DNA from: Diospyros lotus
Taxonomy: Eukaryota > Streptophyta > Magnoliopsida > Ericales > Ebenaceae
Direction of reading: 5' to 3'
Length of the DNA: 64,000 nt
Assembly: GCF_014633365.1 (NCBI RefSeq)
Contig: NC_068350.1
Coordinates: 27,581,119-27,645,118 of the forward strand
The translations under genes were made by a program, and so were the position numbers. This document shows positions 1 to 11,932 of the stretch, in pieces. Numbering within the stretch: the stretch's first letter is position 1; each line of letters starts with the position of its first letter. Below the pieces are notes generated by a model. It made no database searches. It worked only from the letters and a program-made list of their open reading frames with translations, and was not told the DNA's origin.

Positions 1-2869
1 TCTCTTTCTTCCTGTGCATTCTCCCTTTCTCAAGCTTGGATCAAGACCTTAAATAGCCCCCAATAAAGAATCCAAATCAGTCCAAAGAATTAGGGTTTCC
101 TAGACTCCCGTAACTTAGGAGACCGTTTTGGGTCAAAGAACAAGCTTTTGAGCTTCGACCCCTTCTGAAGAATTGTATTTCAGAATGTGTAGATGAATTT
201 AGGCCTTTTAATCACTCAATTTGTGATGTTGCACCTTTTTTTATATTAGTTTTGATGATGAAAAATGTCTATTGGCCTAATCCCTAAGTCATGAGTCACG
301 GTTATGGTTTTCAACATATATCAATTTCAATATCAAGTATTATTTTGTTCAAATGAAAACCAAGTTAAGTTCATTCTTATACATGTGGAGACTTACAAAA
401 ACAAGTATTATGATTTAAAAGAATCTCCTAAAGTGATTTTCAAAATTAGCCTTGAAATCATTGGTCAACATAAAGCTAAAATTGTTCTAAGGCAAAAGAC
501 CAACTAGAACATGTTTTGAAAATATTTTCTTTTTGGAAAACTATCTCCTAGTATTTTGATATCTAATATCTATTGGTATTAAAAAGATTTTTAATGAAAT
601 TTTCTTGAAATAGAAAGTATATATTTTGGAGGTAGTAATATTGCTAAATCTTGAGTTTGTACTAAAACCAAAATTCTACTTTCTTATTGTTATGGATTTT
701 GATTTTTTGGATATTTTTATTGAATCCAAATAGGGGCCACTTTCTTATTTACATTTATGTATTAAAGTAAATGGAAAGTAAAATATAAATAAAAGAAAAT
801 GTAAATAAGTTGTGATGTATACATGCTATGGATTGTGCTTTCAAGTAAATCCTTCTGAAAATCTCTGATGTTTATGTGCATGTTTTGAAACCCCTTCTGA
901 AAAGGTTTTTAAATGTTTTTCTAAGTGTATATCTTATTTCAAAACATCTATGTAATGCTTCTATTTTCAAATCAGGCTTTGGACTATGTTTCGAAACCTA
1001 TACATCATGTTTCGAAACCTCTGACATTTCTGTCAGTAGATCATTTAAAAAACTGAGATGCATGTGTGCTACAATTTTGTATTTATCAAAATCATTGTTT
1101 AATGCTTTCTCCATGCTCTAAGAATTCAAATTCAAATTTGAATTGGAGATCATGTGTGTAATCATAGTGGGCATAAGATTTTGTCTCCCACTTAATATTG
1201 TCTCTAAATGCAAGTCCAACTGGAAAGGCTGTATGTTTCGACACATTAGGAGTATGTTTCGAAACCTTAGTGTAAATTTGTGTTGTTTCGAAACCTATAT
1301 GCTATGTTTCGAAACCTTCTTTTCTGTCTTGTCTCTAACGATTATAAATGGCTATATTTCTATCTCTTGATATAAATAGCAGGTGTTTAAAAACAAGAAC
1401 CAATGAAAATAAGAGGGCACACACTAGAGACACATACACAAGCACAAGTGGAGATCGAAACGTTTATTCAAGCTTTCAAAGAAGATCTTCTACAAATCCT
1501 AATTCAAGCTTTCAAAGAAGATCTTCTACAAATCCTAATCTTGTGCATTGCAAGTGTGAAAGGAGAAGCAAGTGCAAACAATGAGTCTCATCACTTCAAC
1601 TCTCCTCACCTTAAGCTAAGAGGTTTGTCCAACCATTAGTAAGTTATTCATTGCTACAAATTCATTGGGCTGTAAAGATAAAAGTTTATTTATCTTGTTG
1701 ATTGTTGTAAGGTTTGAGTAACCTAAAACTCATTGTGGAAAAGGTTTGAGTTGAGCCTAAAACTCCCTTGTTGTAAGGTTTGAGTTAAGCCCGTAAAAAC
1801 TCACTTGGTGAAAGGTTTGAGTTGAGCCATAAAAACTCATTGTACAAGGTATTGGGGTGAACTGTGGTAAAACCCTTGTTATAGTTGATCACTAGTAAAA
1901 ATGATTAGCATTGAAAAATCTTTCAAGTGGGTAAGCTTGAAGGTAGTGGACTAGGTGGGGTGCCAAACCACTATATATCTTGTATGCAGTTGATCTTTCA
2001 TTTTTGCTTATCGTTATTGTCTATTGCTTATGCTTTCAAAAGAATTGTCTTCAAGGACTAAAACAAAGTTTCCTTGAGAATAAGCTTATACATATACATA
2101 TGTATCTATCTTTGATCCCAAACTCCTTTGGTATACTCTTACTTCTGTAAATCATCTTTGCCAAAGATCATTATTTTGAAATACAAGTCAAAAGATTTCG
2201 AATCAAGCAAAACATAAAAGTATATTTTGAAACATACAATCTATATTTCAAAACTAGAAAAATAGTGAGGTATATTTCGAAAGATATATAGTAGATTTCG
2301 AAACCTACTTAACAGAAAGGTTTATTTCAAAACATATACCCTATATTTCGAAACATAGTATTCTGCCATCAACCATTGTTTTAATTATCAAAAAATTTAT
2401 ACGAATCCGAATTCACCCCCCCCTCTTGGGATATATTTTCCATCATTAGAACCCACAATTTGGACATCAGAAGCTCAAGTTATGTCCTTTTAAAGATTCA
2501 GTGTTCGTGCAGAATTCTAATCCGATTAGGATTTGGCTTAGTTTTTTGGCCCTAAAGTTGAAGCAATGTTTGGAAGCCCAAACGAACTCGGATTTGGACA
2601 AATAGTACCATTATGGAAAGCCCAAGAAGTCCTCTACAAAAGCTCTGAAGACCTCATTCATGTTCTTGAACTTTAACATGGTGAAAAATCTGCAATAAGC
2701 CCAAAATGTCAAAATATTAAAAAGCTGAAATTTTCTAAGTAAAAGCCCAATTTATTCTAACCTATCCAAAATTGCCTTAACCATAAAAATAAGCATAAAT
2801 CAGCACAATAAGGCATAAAACTCACCCAAAAGACCATATGTAAGAGAAATAAATATATGAAATTATGCA
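1..2869 (-). mobile_element. Athila-like 3' LTR, cut by window start
   Basis: This is the 3' LTR of a minus-strand Athila-type Ty3/gypsy element, running off the left edge. Bases 1-223 and 2463-2869 are collinear with 12836-13451 of the other LTR, both reading through the same tract just upstream and downstream of CTCAATTTGGACATC. A 2.2-kb solo LTR at 224-2457 splits this copy. The element-side end is TGCA at 2866-2869, beside a polypurine tract. About 0.9 kb of the LTR must lie outside the window, judging from the 1519-bp partner. Seen: the collinearity and the interruption. Inferred: that the two copies are the two LTRs of one insertion. Confidence 0.85.
224..2457 (+). mobile_element. Solo LTR, Ty1-copia-like, TSD ATTTG
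   Basis: A 2234-bp sequence beginning TGATGTTGCACC and ending GAACCCACA is flanked by perfect 5-bp duplications ATTTG (219-223 and 2458-2462). The empty site is preserved in the sister Athila LTR near 13040, which confirms the insertion. There is no internal coding region, so this is a solo LTR. A TATA box (TATAAATAG) lies at 1371-1379. A 36-bp unit is duplicated at 1466-1501 and 1502-1537, and AAGGTTTGAGTT-type repeats run over 1709-1860. Paired copies of the palindrome GTTTCGAAAC occur in both U3 and near the 3' end. The C-tract close to the 3' end (about 2412-2424) resembles plant copia LTR ends. The family name is not certain. Confidence 0.9.
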
Positions 2870-2893
2870 CTAATCAAATTCCCCCACACTTAG
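2870..2893 (-). other. Polypurine tract of the Athila-like element
   Basis: On the minus strand this reads CTAAGTGTGGGGGAATTTG and ends directly at the LTR start TGCATAATTTC. Athila/Tat elements typically carry such a GTGTGGGGGAA tract as the plus-strand DNA primer. Its position next to the 3' LTR fixes the element's orientation. Confidence 0.75.
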
Positions 2894-5800
2894 TGTAACA
2901 CCCGAGATTTTTCATATTCAAGGAAATAAAAGGCAAAATCATAATTTTGAAGTACGGGTAGAAGTGTAATTTACTAAAAGACCTAGGAATTGGTGAGATT
3001 CAAGGGTAGCTCGGGGACCTAAATAAGATGGATTTCAAAAATTATTAAATATAACTTTGGATTTCAAATAACAATCTAACATAACTATGGATTCCAAATA
3101 GAATTCCAATATGGTTTGGGACACATGGCACCATTTCATGAGAACACGTGGATAGAAATGATATTATGGGACACATGGCACCATTTGATAAGAACACATG
3201 GATATAAATGATTATATGGGACACATGGCACCATTTGATAAGAACACATGGATAGAAATGATTATATAGGACACATGACCCCATTTGGATGGGAACACAT
3301 GGAAGTCATGATAAGTCCAAATAAATGCGGTGACACATGGAAGATTAGGATTTACCGAGAAATTCTATAAATAAGGCTCTTAGGAAAGGATTTAAGGCAT
3401 TCAGATAGAGAAATTTTAGGTCATTTGGGAGGTAAGAGGGTAAGGATTTTTTTCTCTAGAAAGAGGGAGAGATTCTGCCAAAAAAAAAAAAAAAAAAAAG
3501 AGCGGAATGGGAGAAGAAACGAGGGAGAATGGGCTTTGTTGAGAAAACTTGAAGCTTCATCGGAGTTCAGGCCAAACCAGTCAAAAAATAGCAAGGTAAG
3601 TTCATTCTTTTGTTCTATTCCTATAAAACGGGAAGATATGGACCTGTAGGTTCAAGCGGGGGTAGAATAAGAGTTAAAACAAGAGAGATATGGCTGAAAA
3701 ACAAAACTGGCGTGTCACCATTGCCGAAGAAGATGTCGGCGCGTGCAGTACATGCGCCGATTTTGCCTGCAAGTGAGGGCGTGTGACTGGTCTTCTTGGG
3801 GCATGTGAGGGCGCGTCACAACTTCTTTTTCCATAAAATTTCATCCATAAACACATTAAATAATGTAGATTAATAATATGTAAAAATATTTGATATTTGA
3901 TTTACAGGAACTAGTGTTTTCTGCAAAAAAAAAAAATCGTCAAATTCGCTATTAAAAAGGTAAGCTTCTACTCCTTAATTTCCTTTGTGCAAGCTTCCAC
4001 TCCTTTACTTCCTTCATGCAAACTCTTAACCCTATCCTAAGTTATTCTCTCTATTGGATACATGTAAGTTCCTGTTGCAAGTCTTCTTTGTATTATCCTC
4101 TCTGATATGAATAATCTGATCCATTTTATTTATTTGGCCTGTAACGTTAAATCTGGTTGAACCACATTTGTAATCTCAATGAGGGTCTCGAAACGCCCTT
4201 AATTTCCTAAGGAATGATGCATTATTGTTAAGGTCAGATGACACGGGGAATTGTGTCTCCTTGCAAAAAGGGATGGTTATGTTAAGGGTCTTAATGGGTG
4301 AGGTGCATGGGGAGTATAAGGACGGCTCGTTAAATGCTAAGTTTAAAGAATATAAGTAAATGATGGATATGGATATTAAAGGGTATGGGGTACAAAGCCA
4401 CTGATTGTCCACCGTGGGTTATGGTAGCTAATGGCTGGATATATGGGCGCCACTTATCAACTGTTATGATAAGCGGGGAGACGGGCTAGAAGAGTTAATA
4501 CTACCGAATTCCCACCTTGACTTGTGCATATCACAATATTGTCTGATGCATGAGGTTTGGATTGCATTCATTGGGAGATACATGCTTTGTGTGTGATGGG
4601 ATGTGTGAGCAATAGCATGACCCGGTCAGCCTAAGAGCCAATTTGGGTACTCTAGGTGAGCATATGCATTTAGAGCATTTCGCATGTGTGTATTCTTATG
4701 TGGGCATAGCGTGGCCTGATATTTGGTTTATGGGGGCCTTGATATCACGTTTATGCTGTAGATGCCATTGCATTTCCTATGTGAGTCGTTATGAGATGTG
4801 GGTTAGGCCCACGGCGTAAGACCATGGAACGAGTCCATGACAGCGACACGTTATGATGATATGTTATGTATGACAAGAAAATCATTTTATGAATGTCAGG
4901 AAAAGGCGGTCATGGATGATAATATGATAGCTTATATTAGGCTGCTTGTAGGTTTGTATGTGGAACTTGGGCGTTAGTATGTGTATCTTGTGTGGGCCCC
5001 AAGGACCTTTTATGTGCAATTTACTTTATGTTTATGCAATTAGGGTTAATGCATGTATTGAACATGGCATGGTGTGTTACTGCATTGACATGGAATGCAT
5101 GTGGTATGGGAAAGTTCCATTCTTAACCTGTTACCTACATACGATTATGCTTGCGAGCCTTGTGGCTCACATTTTGCTTGCGTCATTTCAGGTAGGAGCA
5201 GGGTACCAAGCAAGGACGAGGTAGGCGGTACTTCAGGCGAGGGTTAGACGTGTAAAGAGTAGTCTCGGCCATACGGTCTTAGTGGTGTCTTCTTGCTGTA
5301 GATGTTATAGGTTAGCTTCTGTGTTACTTTGTACATGTATACGAATGTAATGAATGATGTGGGTGATGTTAATAAAGCTTTATTAGCATTAATGTGTGCG
5401 TCAGTTGTTGTTTTTCTTTAAAACTCTAGCAGGTGCCAACTATTCTGACGCTTCCCCTTGAATTCCTCAATCAGGGTTTCCAAGGAAGAGGTTGCCATGA
5501 GTTTTTGAATGCCATGCTGGCGTCGCGTCCCCAGAAAAGGATATTAATCCATCCCTCAAGTGTAATTAATGAGAGTTGGGGGTTAAAATGTGCAATATAT
5601 ATGTATATATGCATGTGCAGGAGGCGTGGGGAGCATTACAAAAGCTTGGTGAAATTGCTTTCCCACTTGTGAGCTTTGGGCAGAGGATTTCAAGAGAATT
5701 GTCGAGTGAGAAAAGTGGTGGCCAAGGCACTTCAAGGCTGGTGGTTTGCCTATAAATAGAGTGGAAAATGAAAAAAGCAGAGGAAGAAGGCAACAATCAG

Positions 5801-7831
5801 GGGCTACCATGGCAGATGCAGCACTTGTAACCAGCAAACCAACGCAAAGCGGAAAGCTTGCAGGCTAAGCAACAGCAACGATGGCAGGCTGCGTGCAGAA
5901 GGCAGCCTTAAGGTCGGCCAGAGACGGCCAAAATGGGCCGTAATTGCAGCTAGAGATGGCCATGGTGACGCGACAGCAACAAGCAATGACGCGGTGATGG
6001 TAGCTCAATGTTGCGACGACCGGTGGCAGTGCGAGAGTGAAAACGGGCGGCTGGTGAGGCAGGTGGCGGAGCTACAAACGTGGCTGGTCGTGGCCAGAAG
6101 CAGCGAAGTCGCGGCTATGACAGCCATGGCCGCGAGCTCAGCTGCTGGACACGAGGTAGGGGACGACCGACGGTGGTGCGGTGCGACGACGGAGGCCGGT
6201 GCAGTTTTTGGCTAGGCCAAAGGCAGCCCGGGTTAGCTGCACAATAAGCTCCCAGGCGCGGCCATGGCGGACGTGCTGAAGCAGCATACGCAGGAGGAAA
6301 AGAGGTGAAGAAGAAGATGAATAGGAAGAAGGAAAAAGAAAAATATAAAAGAAAAGAAAAAGGAAAGAAAATGAGAAAATTGTGAAGAAAATACTAGAAA
6401 ATTCTGGAAAAAATAGGAAATTAAATTTCGGTAATATTTCGAAGATTTTGGCGAGAAAAATGGTTCTGGCATGCATTTCAAGGCGGTGCACAAAAATCAA
6501 GGCAGTGCACAAAACTCGAGGCAGTGCATAAGATTATGGTGGTGCATGAGAATCGACGTAATGTGCAAGAATTGAGGTGGTGCACGAGAATCGAAGATTT
6601 GCACGCATTTTGAGGTCAAGGCGCGCACATCAATGCTTTAAAAGCTAAGCCTATGTGAGTTTTAGAATTTTTATTATTCTTAAATAAATATTTTATGAAT
6701 TTTTATGGTAAAATATTTGGTGAAATATTTAAGTAGATATTTATTTTAGAATATTAGTGAGAAAAATGGGAGAAAAGTAGAGAAAAATGCAAAGGAATTA
6801 CGAAAAAATAGGTTTTAATGCTTATTGGGATAAAATGATGGATAAGGTGCTTTGAGGCTTAAGGTAGAGTGACTCGTGCGAAAATCGAGGTCGGGCACCC
6901 AAATAGAGGTGATGCGCGCTTTTCGAGGAAATTCAAGTTTGTGTCTAAAGGTGAGTGATTTTGTCCCAAAAACTTATATATGATATGATTGTTTATATTA
7001 TGCATGTTATTCATGAAAGTTATTATCATTTTGTCATATTTGTTCATATACTATTGCATGAAAAGACATGATTTTCACATGACACAATATTATTGGCATA
7101 TTGATACTTGTGCATGGGATTGGCATGTCGCTCAGATAGTGTAGCCGTAATTCTCCAAGGGCAATTGATGGAACAACGTTAGGACTATCCTACCGAAGGT
7201 GTCAGGATTCTACCTAGGGTTCTGTGCTGGGTTGGGCCTGGGAAGTTACACTAGACCAAATGTTTGTTCATGTATTTGCATCGTGCATTTATGTATCATG
7301 TTTTTAAACCCTCACTAGAAGATTCATCTTCCAATCTAATTATGCCCCTGGAACATTCAAACGTTCCAGTTAGGACTTACAGATATGGTAAGGAGATGAT
7401 TGAAACGTAACGGCATATAATGACGTGGCCGATGATTTGGTGAGTAGATCCAGTATTTGCTCCTGTATGAAGATTCAAATACGTTTTAGTCAATTGAGAG
7501 ATAATCATGTACAATTGAGGTTATGGTTTAATGTAATTGTTTATTATTTGAGGTATTTAGTTGTTATCTCTTGATGATGAGTCTGCATGTAATTTATGTA
7601 TTTAAAGATGTAATGGTATAGATTCTTATAATATAATTAAAGTGAATTTAGTTATGTACCATATCAGGTTTCGATTATTGCTTCCATAATTGTAAATGAT
7701 ATGCTGGGGGTTTGTTTTGAATTCAGTACTTGAGGTTTAAGATATGTACCATGAAAAAAAAAAAAAGAATTTATGTATATTTTGGGCCCCAGCTTAGTGA
7801 CACGCTTGGTAAGAAAAAGCGAGGTGTTACA
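2894..7831 (+). mobile_element. Large composite Tekay-like LTR sequence, no clear TSD
   Basis: The 4938-bp segment starts TGTAACACCCGAG and ends GAGGTGTTACA, the inverted termini shared by all the Tekay-like LTRs here. Its first part resembles the family X LTR at 35175: the same early phrase around TGAGATTCAAGG, tandem GACACATGG units and a TATA box CTATAAATAAGG near 3364. From about 5550 it instead resembles the leader and R region of the Y-type LTRs, with a second TATA (CTATAAATAGAG, 5751-5762) and a purine-rich AGAAAAAGGAAAG stretch. No matching 5-bp duplication flanks it. It is probably a nested or recombined pair of LTRs, with the internal junction near 5.4-5.6 kb unresolved. ORFs inside it are not credible genes. 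Confidence 0.65.
3111..3310 (+). repeat. 50-bp tandem repeat, four units, in LTR U3
   Basis: Units begin GGGACACATGGCACC at about 3118, 3168, 3218 and 3268, an exact 50-bp period; the last unit is diverged. The array lies just upstream of the TATA box near 3364. The second half of the first unit contains ACACGTGG, a G-box. The position suggests a duplicated enhancer of the retrotransposon promoter; that role is inference. Confidence 0.85.
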
Positions 7832-7940
7832 GGGTTGCCTCCCAAGAAGCGCATTTAGTTAACATCGTTTGCCCGACGTTGCAGCTTCATCAATCTGTGT
7901 AAACTAGATCTCTCAATTGCACTTCATTCACAGTTTGCTC

Positions 7941-8219
7941 CTAAAAACCTTCATGAAATGGCTTAAGCCTATGCCCATTAACCTTGAACACCTTATTAGT
8001 TCCTAGGCTTCGTACCTCAACTACACCATAAGAAAATACATTAGTAACTTCAAAATAACCAATCCAATGAGAACGCAACTTACCTTGCATTAATTTGAGT
8101 CTCGAATTGTAAAGTAAAACTTTTTTTCCAAACACAAATTGCTTTCTAGCAACTATTCTATCTTGAAATGCCTTTGTCTTATCCTTTGTCTTTACCTTTG
8201 TCTTGCCTTTATGTCTCAA
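7941..8219 (-). pseudogene. Athila-like integrase C-terminal remnant
   Basis: The 92-codon minus-strand frame reads like the C-terminal end of a Ty3/gypsy Athila integrase: KTKAFQD, then KVLLYNSRLKLM, GKLRSHW, VTNVFSYGVVEV and a final FKVNGHRLKPFHEGF. In the family this region follows the DDE catalytic core and helps bind DNA. The core itself, RNase H and reverse transcriptase are absent: the frame begins only about 10 bp from the protease-region stop. So this is the residue of a large internal deletion and cannot encode an active enzyme. The start codon is not native; it is simply the first Met after the junction. Confidence 0.85.
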
Positions 8220-8228
8220 CTCAAAAGT

Positions 8229-8963
8229 TTAATATGCAAAAACATTAATCACATCAATAGAAAATGCAAATTGAATATCATTAAGGTACCTCATGTCATC
8301 AAATATATTAAATTTCACAATCTCCCCATCGAACTCCATGATAAGGTTACCATCATGAACATCAATCTTTGTCCTTGTTGTTTTTAGAAATGGTCTTCCT
8401 AGCAAAATTAGAGATGGATTTGGAGAAGCATCATCCCCCATGTTCAGAATGTAAAAATCAGCAGGAAAAATTAGCTCATTAACCTGCACCAAAACATCCT
8501 CAACTATCCCTTCAGGGTATGCATTAGAACGATCAGCTAATTGAATTAGTACAGCCGTTTGTTTCAAAGGACCCAATTTTAAAGATTCATAAATTGAATA
8601 TGGCATGAAATTTATGGATGCTCCTAAATCTAACATGGCACGTTCAATCTTAGAATTACCAACCACACATGGAATAGTAAATATACCTGGATCCTTGCAT
8701 TTTGGGGGTAACTTACGTTGAATTATTGCTGACACATTCTCTCCCACACTTATCTTTTCATCACCTCTCAACCTTCTCTTCATAGTACACAGTTCCTTAA
8801 GAAATTTTGCATACCTTGGGACTTGCTTAATGGCATCCAATAAAAGAACGTTCACTTCTACCTTTCGAAAAATCTCCAATATGTCCTTTTCTTGATCTTC
8901 CTTTTCAGATTTAGATAACCTGCTAGGAAAAGGAAGAGGAATAGGTTTATCAGAATTATGCAT
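8229..8963 (-). pseudogene. Athila-like gag-pol segment with aspartic protease motif
   Basis: This 244-codon minus-strand frame matches the gag/protease junction of Athila elements. After a charged linker and an LPPK motif (residues 85-88), the retroviral-type protease motif DLGASINFMPYS begins at residue 112, followed by a second strand/flap region and ILLGRPFLKT. The family protein cuts the Gag-Pol polyprotein during particle assembly. Homologous sequence continues upstream to 9447 in broken frames, including a segment reading GGFPGPPQMKYDPYS. The frame ends with a foreign-looking tail just before the integrase remnant, at the deletion junction. The Met at residue 1 is internal to the original polyprotein. 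Confidence 0.85.
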
Positions 8964-9447
8964 AATTGTTTGAGAGATTACCTTAGAAGAGATTGTCGCC
9001 TCATTTTCTGCCTCCTCTTTTTGAGTCTTCTTGGCTGAATCTGTAGGATTCTTAAAAGGGGTGTCAATTTCTTTTCCACTTCACAGCGTAATGGCATTTA
9101 CATTTTCTCAGGATTTACAACTATTTGGGAAGGCAATTTCCTAGAAGCTTGAGCTTCAAGCCTACTCACTAATGTTGCTAGTTGATTAATTTGATTCTCC
9201 AATTGCTTGATGCTTGTTCTTGTCTCCTGTTGAAATTGTTGTGTGTTAGTTGCAAGTGATTTAACAATTTCTTCTAAACACGTACCTGAACTTGAAGAAG
9301 GTTATTGTGGTGGAATAAGTGGTCTACGCTGGTAATGTTGGAATTGTGGTATTTGAATAAGGATCGTACTTCATTTGTGGTGGGCCTGGGAATCCTCCGA
9401 CTGCATTGTCATGCTCTAAAGAATCTTCTTGAAGTGTAGGACACATA
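8964..9447 (-). pseudogene. Athila-like gag C-terminal region, frameshifted
   Basis: On the minus strand this joins the gag segment ending at 10890 to the protease segment ending at 8964. It reads CPTLQEDSLEHDNAVGGFPG from the insertion border at 9447, followed by a stretch with several frame breaks. With the solo LTR at 9448-10889 and one TSD copy removed, gag codons GHLTDM run straight into CPTLQED. It is no longer translatable as one frame. Confidence 0.7.
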
Positions 9448-10889
9448 TGTTAGAAACTGCCGACCGTGAAGCCTTCGATTCTGCCCGGTTCCAATCCGTA
9501 GAGATGCAAGCGCGATCTCCTCTAAGTTGGTCCACACGATCGACCCTTCCACGAACGCCTAGAGTAATGCTAGCAACCCTAGGCGCCTCTTGAGAGAATC
9601 CAAATTTTCTTCCCCTTTTTCCAGCTTCTTAAGTGGCATATAAATAGAGTTCAAAACCCTAATTGTGTCTTGGAAAAACCCTAAACCATTAAGGCTCAGC
9701 CCTTAATCACATTGGGCCGACTCTCTCTTTTAAATCGTGGAATGGGCTTAACCTAAGTGTGTGACCCCTTAGGTCCACCATTAGACTAGATATGGGGTTA
9801 ATTCTATTGGGCTATCTCAAGACCCAACTTATTAGATTAATTAAACTCTTTAATTAAACTTATGGGCTTCTTAATTAGCACATCTCATGGGCTTCTTAAT
9901 TAAACTCTTTAATTAATAGTTTTAGAATTAATCAAATTAATTCTTAAACCCTACATATCATGGTTAACGTTTAGCAACATGCCGTGAATACCTAGCTAAC
10001 GATGAAAAAACACGGACCTTTTCAATTGGAATTATCGTACAGTAAAATCCTTTCATCAATCTATGTCCTGATTGAATTTAGGGTATGGTTTTATGACGAA
10101 ACCCTAATCATTCAATAACTATGTATCCATTCCAAATTTATGACTTGATAGGTGAAATCAAAACACTTTTTGATTTCCACCTCACCTTGGCCAAGGATTT
10201 CCTCAGTCATGAAATCATTGGAATACATAGGGCATCCTCTCATCTTAATGATAAGTGATGAATCCTATTTCGACATTCACAAGTCTTCATATATGATAAG
10301 GCCACGCCCAGCGATAGTTTGTTAATGACTCCATTAGAATCCAAAAAAGCACCAAACTGTAACCAGTCAAATATAAGACTACCATGATGCCTCAAGTCTA
10401 AGGATCAATCTGTACTATTGCAACACAAAAATTCCAATTCGACATTAAACAATAACCATTAAGAATTTTGTAGTGGGTCAATTCAGTGTACTTATTCTTA
10501 TAATAAACACCCACATATATGCACTAGTGTCCACACACCAATGTTCATGAAACAAGACATTCTCTTGATTGAGTATGCATCAAATGTGCTAGTCTATCCG
10601 AGTTATTAGTGTCCAATCCTAATAACTCTATGACTAGGAACATTTAAGATCAAGGCTTATAAGGAATATGTTTCATGATCGTCATCTCTATGCACGACCA
10701 TATTCCATGAGCCTATTTGATCTATGGACTTTGTCAAGTATGGATTGCAATAAATAATAACGACAACCAACAATGACAAATAAAAACATAATGCCTTATA
10801 ATAATAATTGATTGAAGATAAAGAGTCACAATGTAAAATATGATCAATTACATGTAAATATAATTGGCTTGTGGGGTATAACTCTAACA
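9448..10889 (-). mobile_element. Solo LTR, Ty1-copia-like, TSD ACATA
   Basis: A 1442-bp sequence bounded by TGTTAGAAACTG and ATAACTCTAACA has perfect 5-bp duplications ACATA (9443-9447 and 10890-10894). On the minus strand the start TGTTAGAGTTATACCCC resembles that of the copia LTR at 23398, and a TATA-like CTCTATTTATATGCC lies near 9640-9653. So its transcriptional orientation is minus, the same as its Athila host. It splits the gag reading frame of that host. No internal region remains, so it is a solo LTR produced by LTR-LTR recombination. Confidence 0.9.
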
Positions 10890-11865
10890 ACATATCCGTT
10901 AGATGACCAGTAGCAACACAAATACCATAAGCGTTCACATGTTGCAAATTTCCTACAGCCAATTGTTGAAAAAGATGAGTTAGATTGGATATTTGATTTT
11001 CAAGGGAATATATACTTACCTCATTCACCCTTCTCAAAGGGGTGTCCCATCTGAATCCAAACTGCTGTGAGTTAGCAGCCATGATGGAAATCATACCTCT
11101 AGCAGCACTAGGGGTTTTATTCACTATAACACCTCCACTAGCTGCATCCATCATTTTTCTCTCCATAGGTAGTAGCCTATCATAGAAATATTGAATGAGG
11201 GGATGTTCAAAAATTCCATGTTGAGGACAACTGGCGCACAATTGTTTAAATCTTTCCCAATACTCGTGAAGGGTTTATGTATCTTTCTTCTTTATTCCAC
11301 ATATTTACCTTCTGATGCTTGCAGCTCATGAAATAGGAAAAAACTTATCAAGAAACAATCTAACCATCCCTATCCATGTAGTTACAGAACCTGGAGGTAA
11401 GTAAAAAAGAAAATCCTTTGTTGTATCGGCCAACGAGAATGGAAAAACACTCAATTTGATCTGTTCTTCAGTTACTCCTTGTGGTTTCAGGCTTGAACAC
11501 ACCACGCAGAATTCCTTTAGATGCTTGTGGGGATCTTCGTTCTTGCAACCACGAAATTTAGGGAGCAAATGGATCAAGCCAGATTTTAATTTAAAATCCA
11601 CCTCTAGAGGTAGATACTGAATGCAGAGTGGCTGTTAGTTTTCATTTGGTATAGCCAATTCCCTTAAGGTTTTTTCTGCGTTAGCCATCTCTTGTTCTGT
11701 TTCGGAATCGCTAGATGAATCAACCAAGTCCATTGCTAAATTTAATTCGGGGGATGAAGATGAAGATACTTGTTTGCATAATTTAGCTTCCTTTCTCAAC
11801 CTTCGAGCTTCCTTCTCAACCTCAGGATCGTATTGGAGTTCACATGTACAAGAAGAACGAGGCAT
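10890..11865 (-). pseudogene. Athila-like gag pseudogene
   Basis: Three minus-strand frames together cover most of an Athila-type Gag. 11865-11635 gives an acidic N-terminus beginning MPRSSCTCELQYDPEVEKEA. 11601-11326 gives the conserved capsid part with HLLPKFRGCKNEDPHKHL, GVTEEQIKLSVFPFSL and LPPGSVTTW. 11241-10890 gives the C-terminal capsid part (LCASCPQHGIFEHPLIQYFY, AASGGVIVNKTP). Stops and frameshifts separate them, so the gene is dead. Gag would form the cytoplasmic virus-like particle. The third frame is cut at 10890 by the copia solo LTR. Confidence 0.85.
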
Positions 11866-11908
11866 AAAAAATAAATAAATAAATAAAAATAAATCTATTT
11901 AACACCAA

Positions 11909-11926
11909 TCCCCAACAACGATGCCA
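11909..11926 (-). other. Primer-binding site of the Athila-like element
   Basis: On the minus strand this reads TGGCATCGTTGTTGGGGA, six bases inside the LTR end. Athila elements usually have a closely similar site (TGGCGCCGTTGCCGGGGA). It marks the junction between the 5' LTR and gag leader. Confidence 0.85.
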
Positions 11927-11932
11927 AAAATT

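Noticed and set aside
882..2354. Heat-shock elements in the copia LTR (as in ONSEN)
   Set aside because: The motif is TTTCGAAA with TTC and GAA directly adjacent; a heat-shock element needs alternating nGAAn blocks with two-base gaps, so the match is not real.
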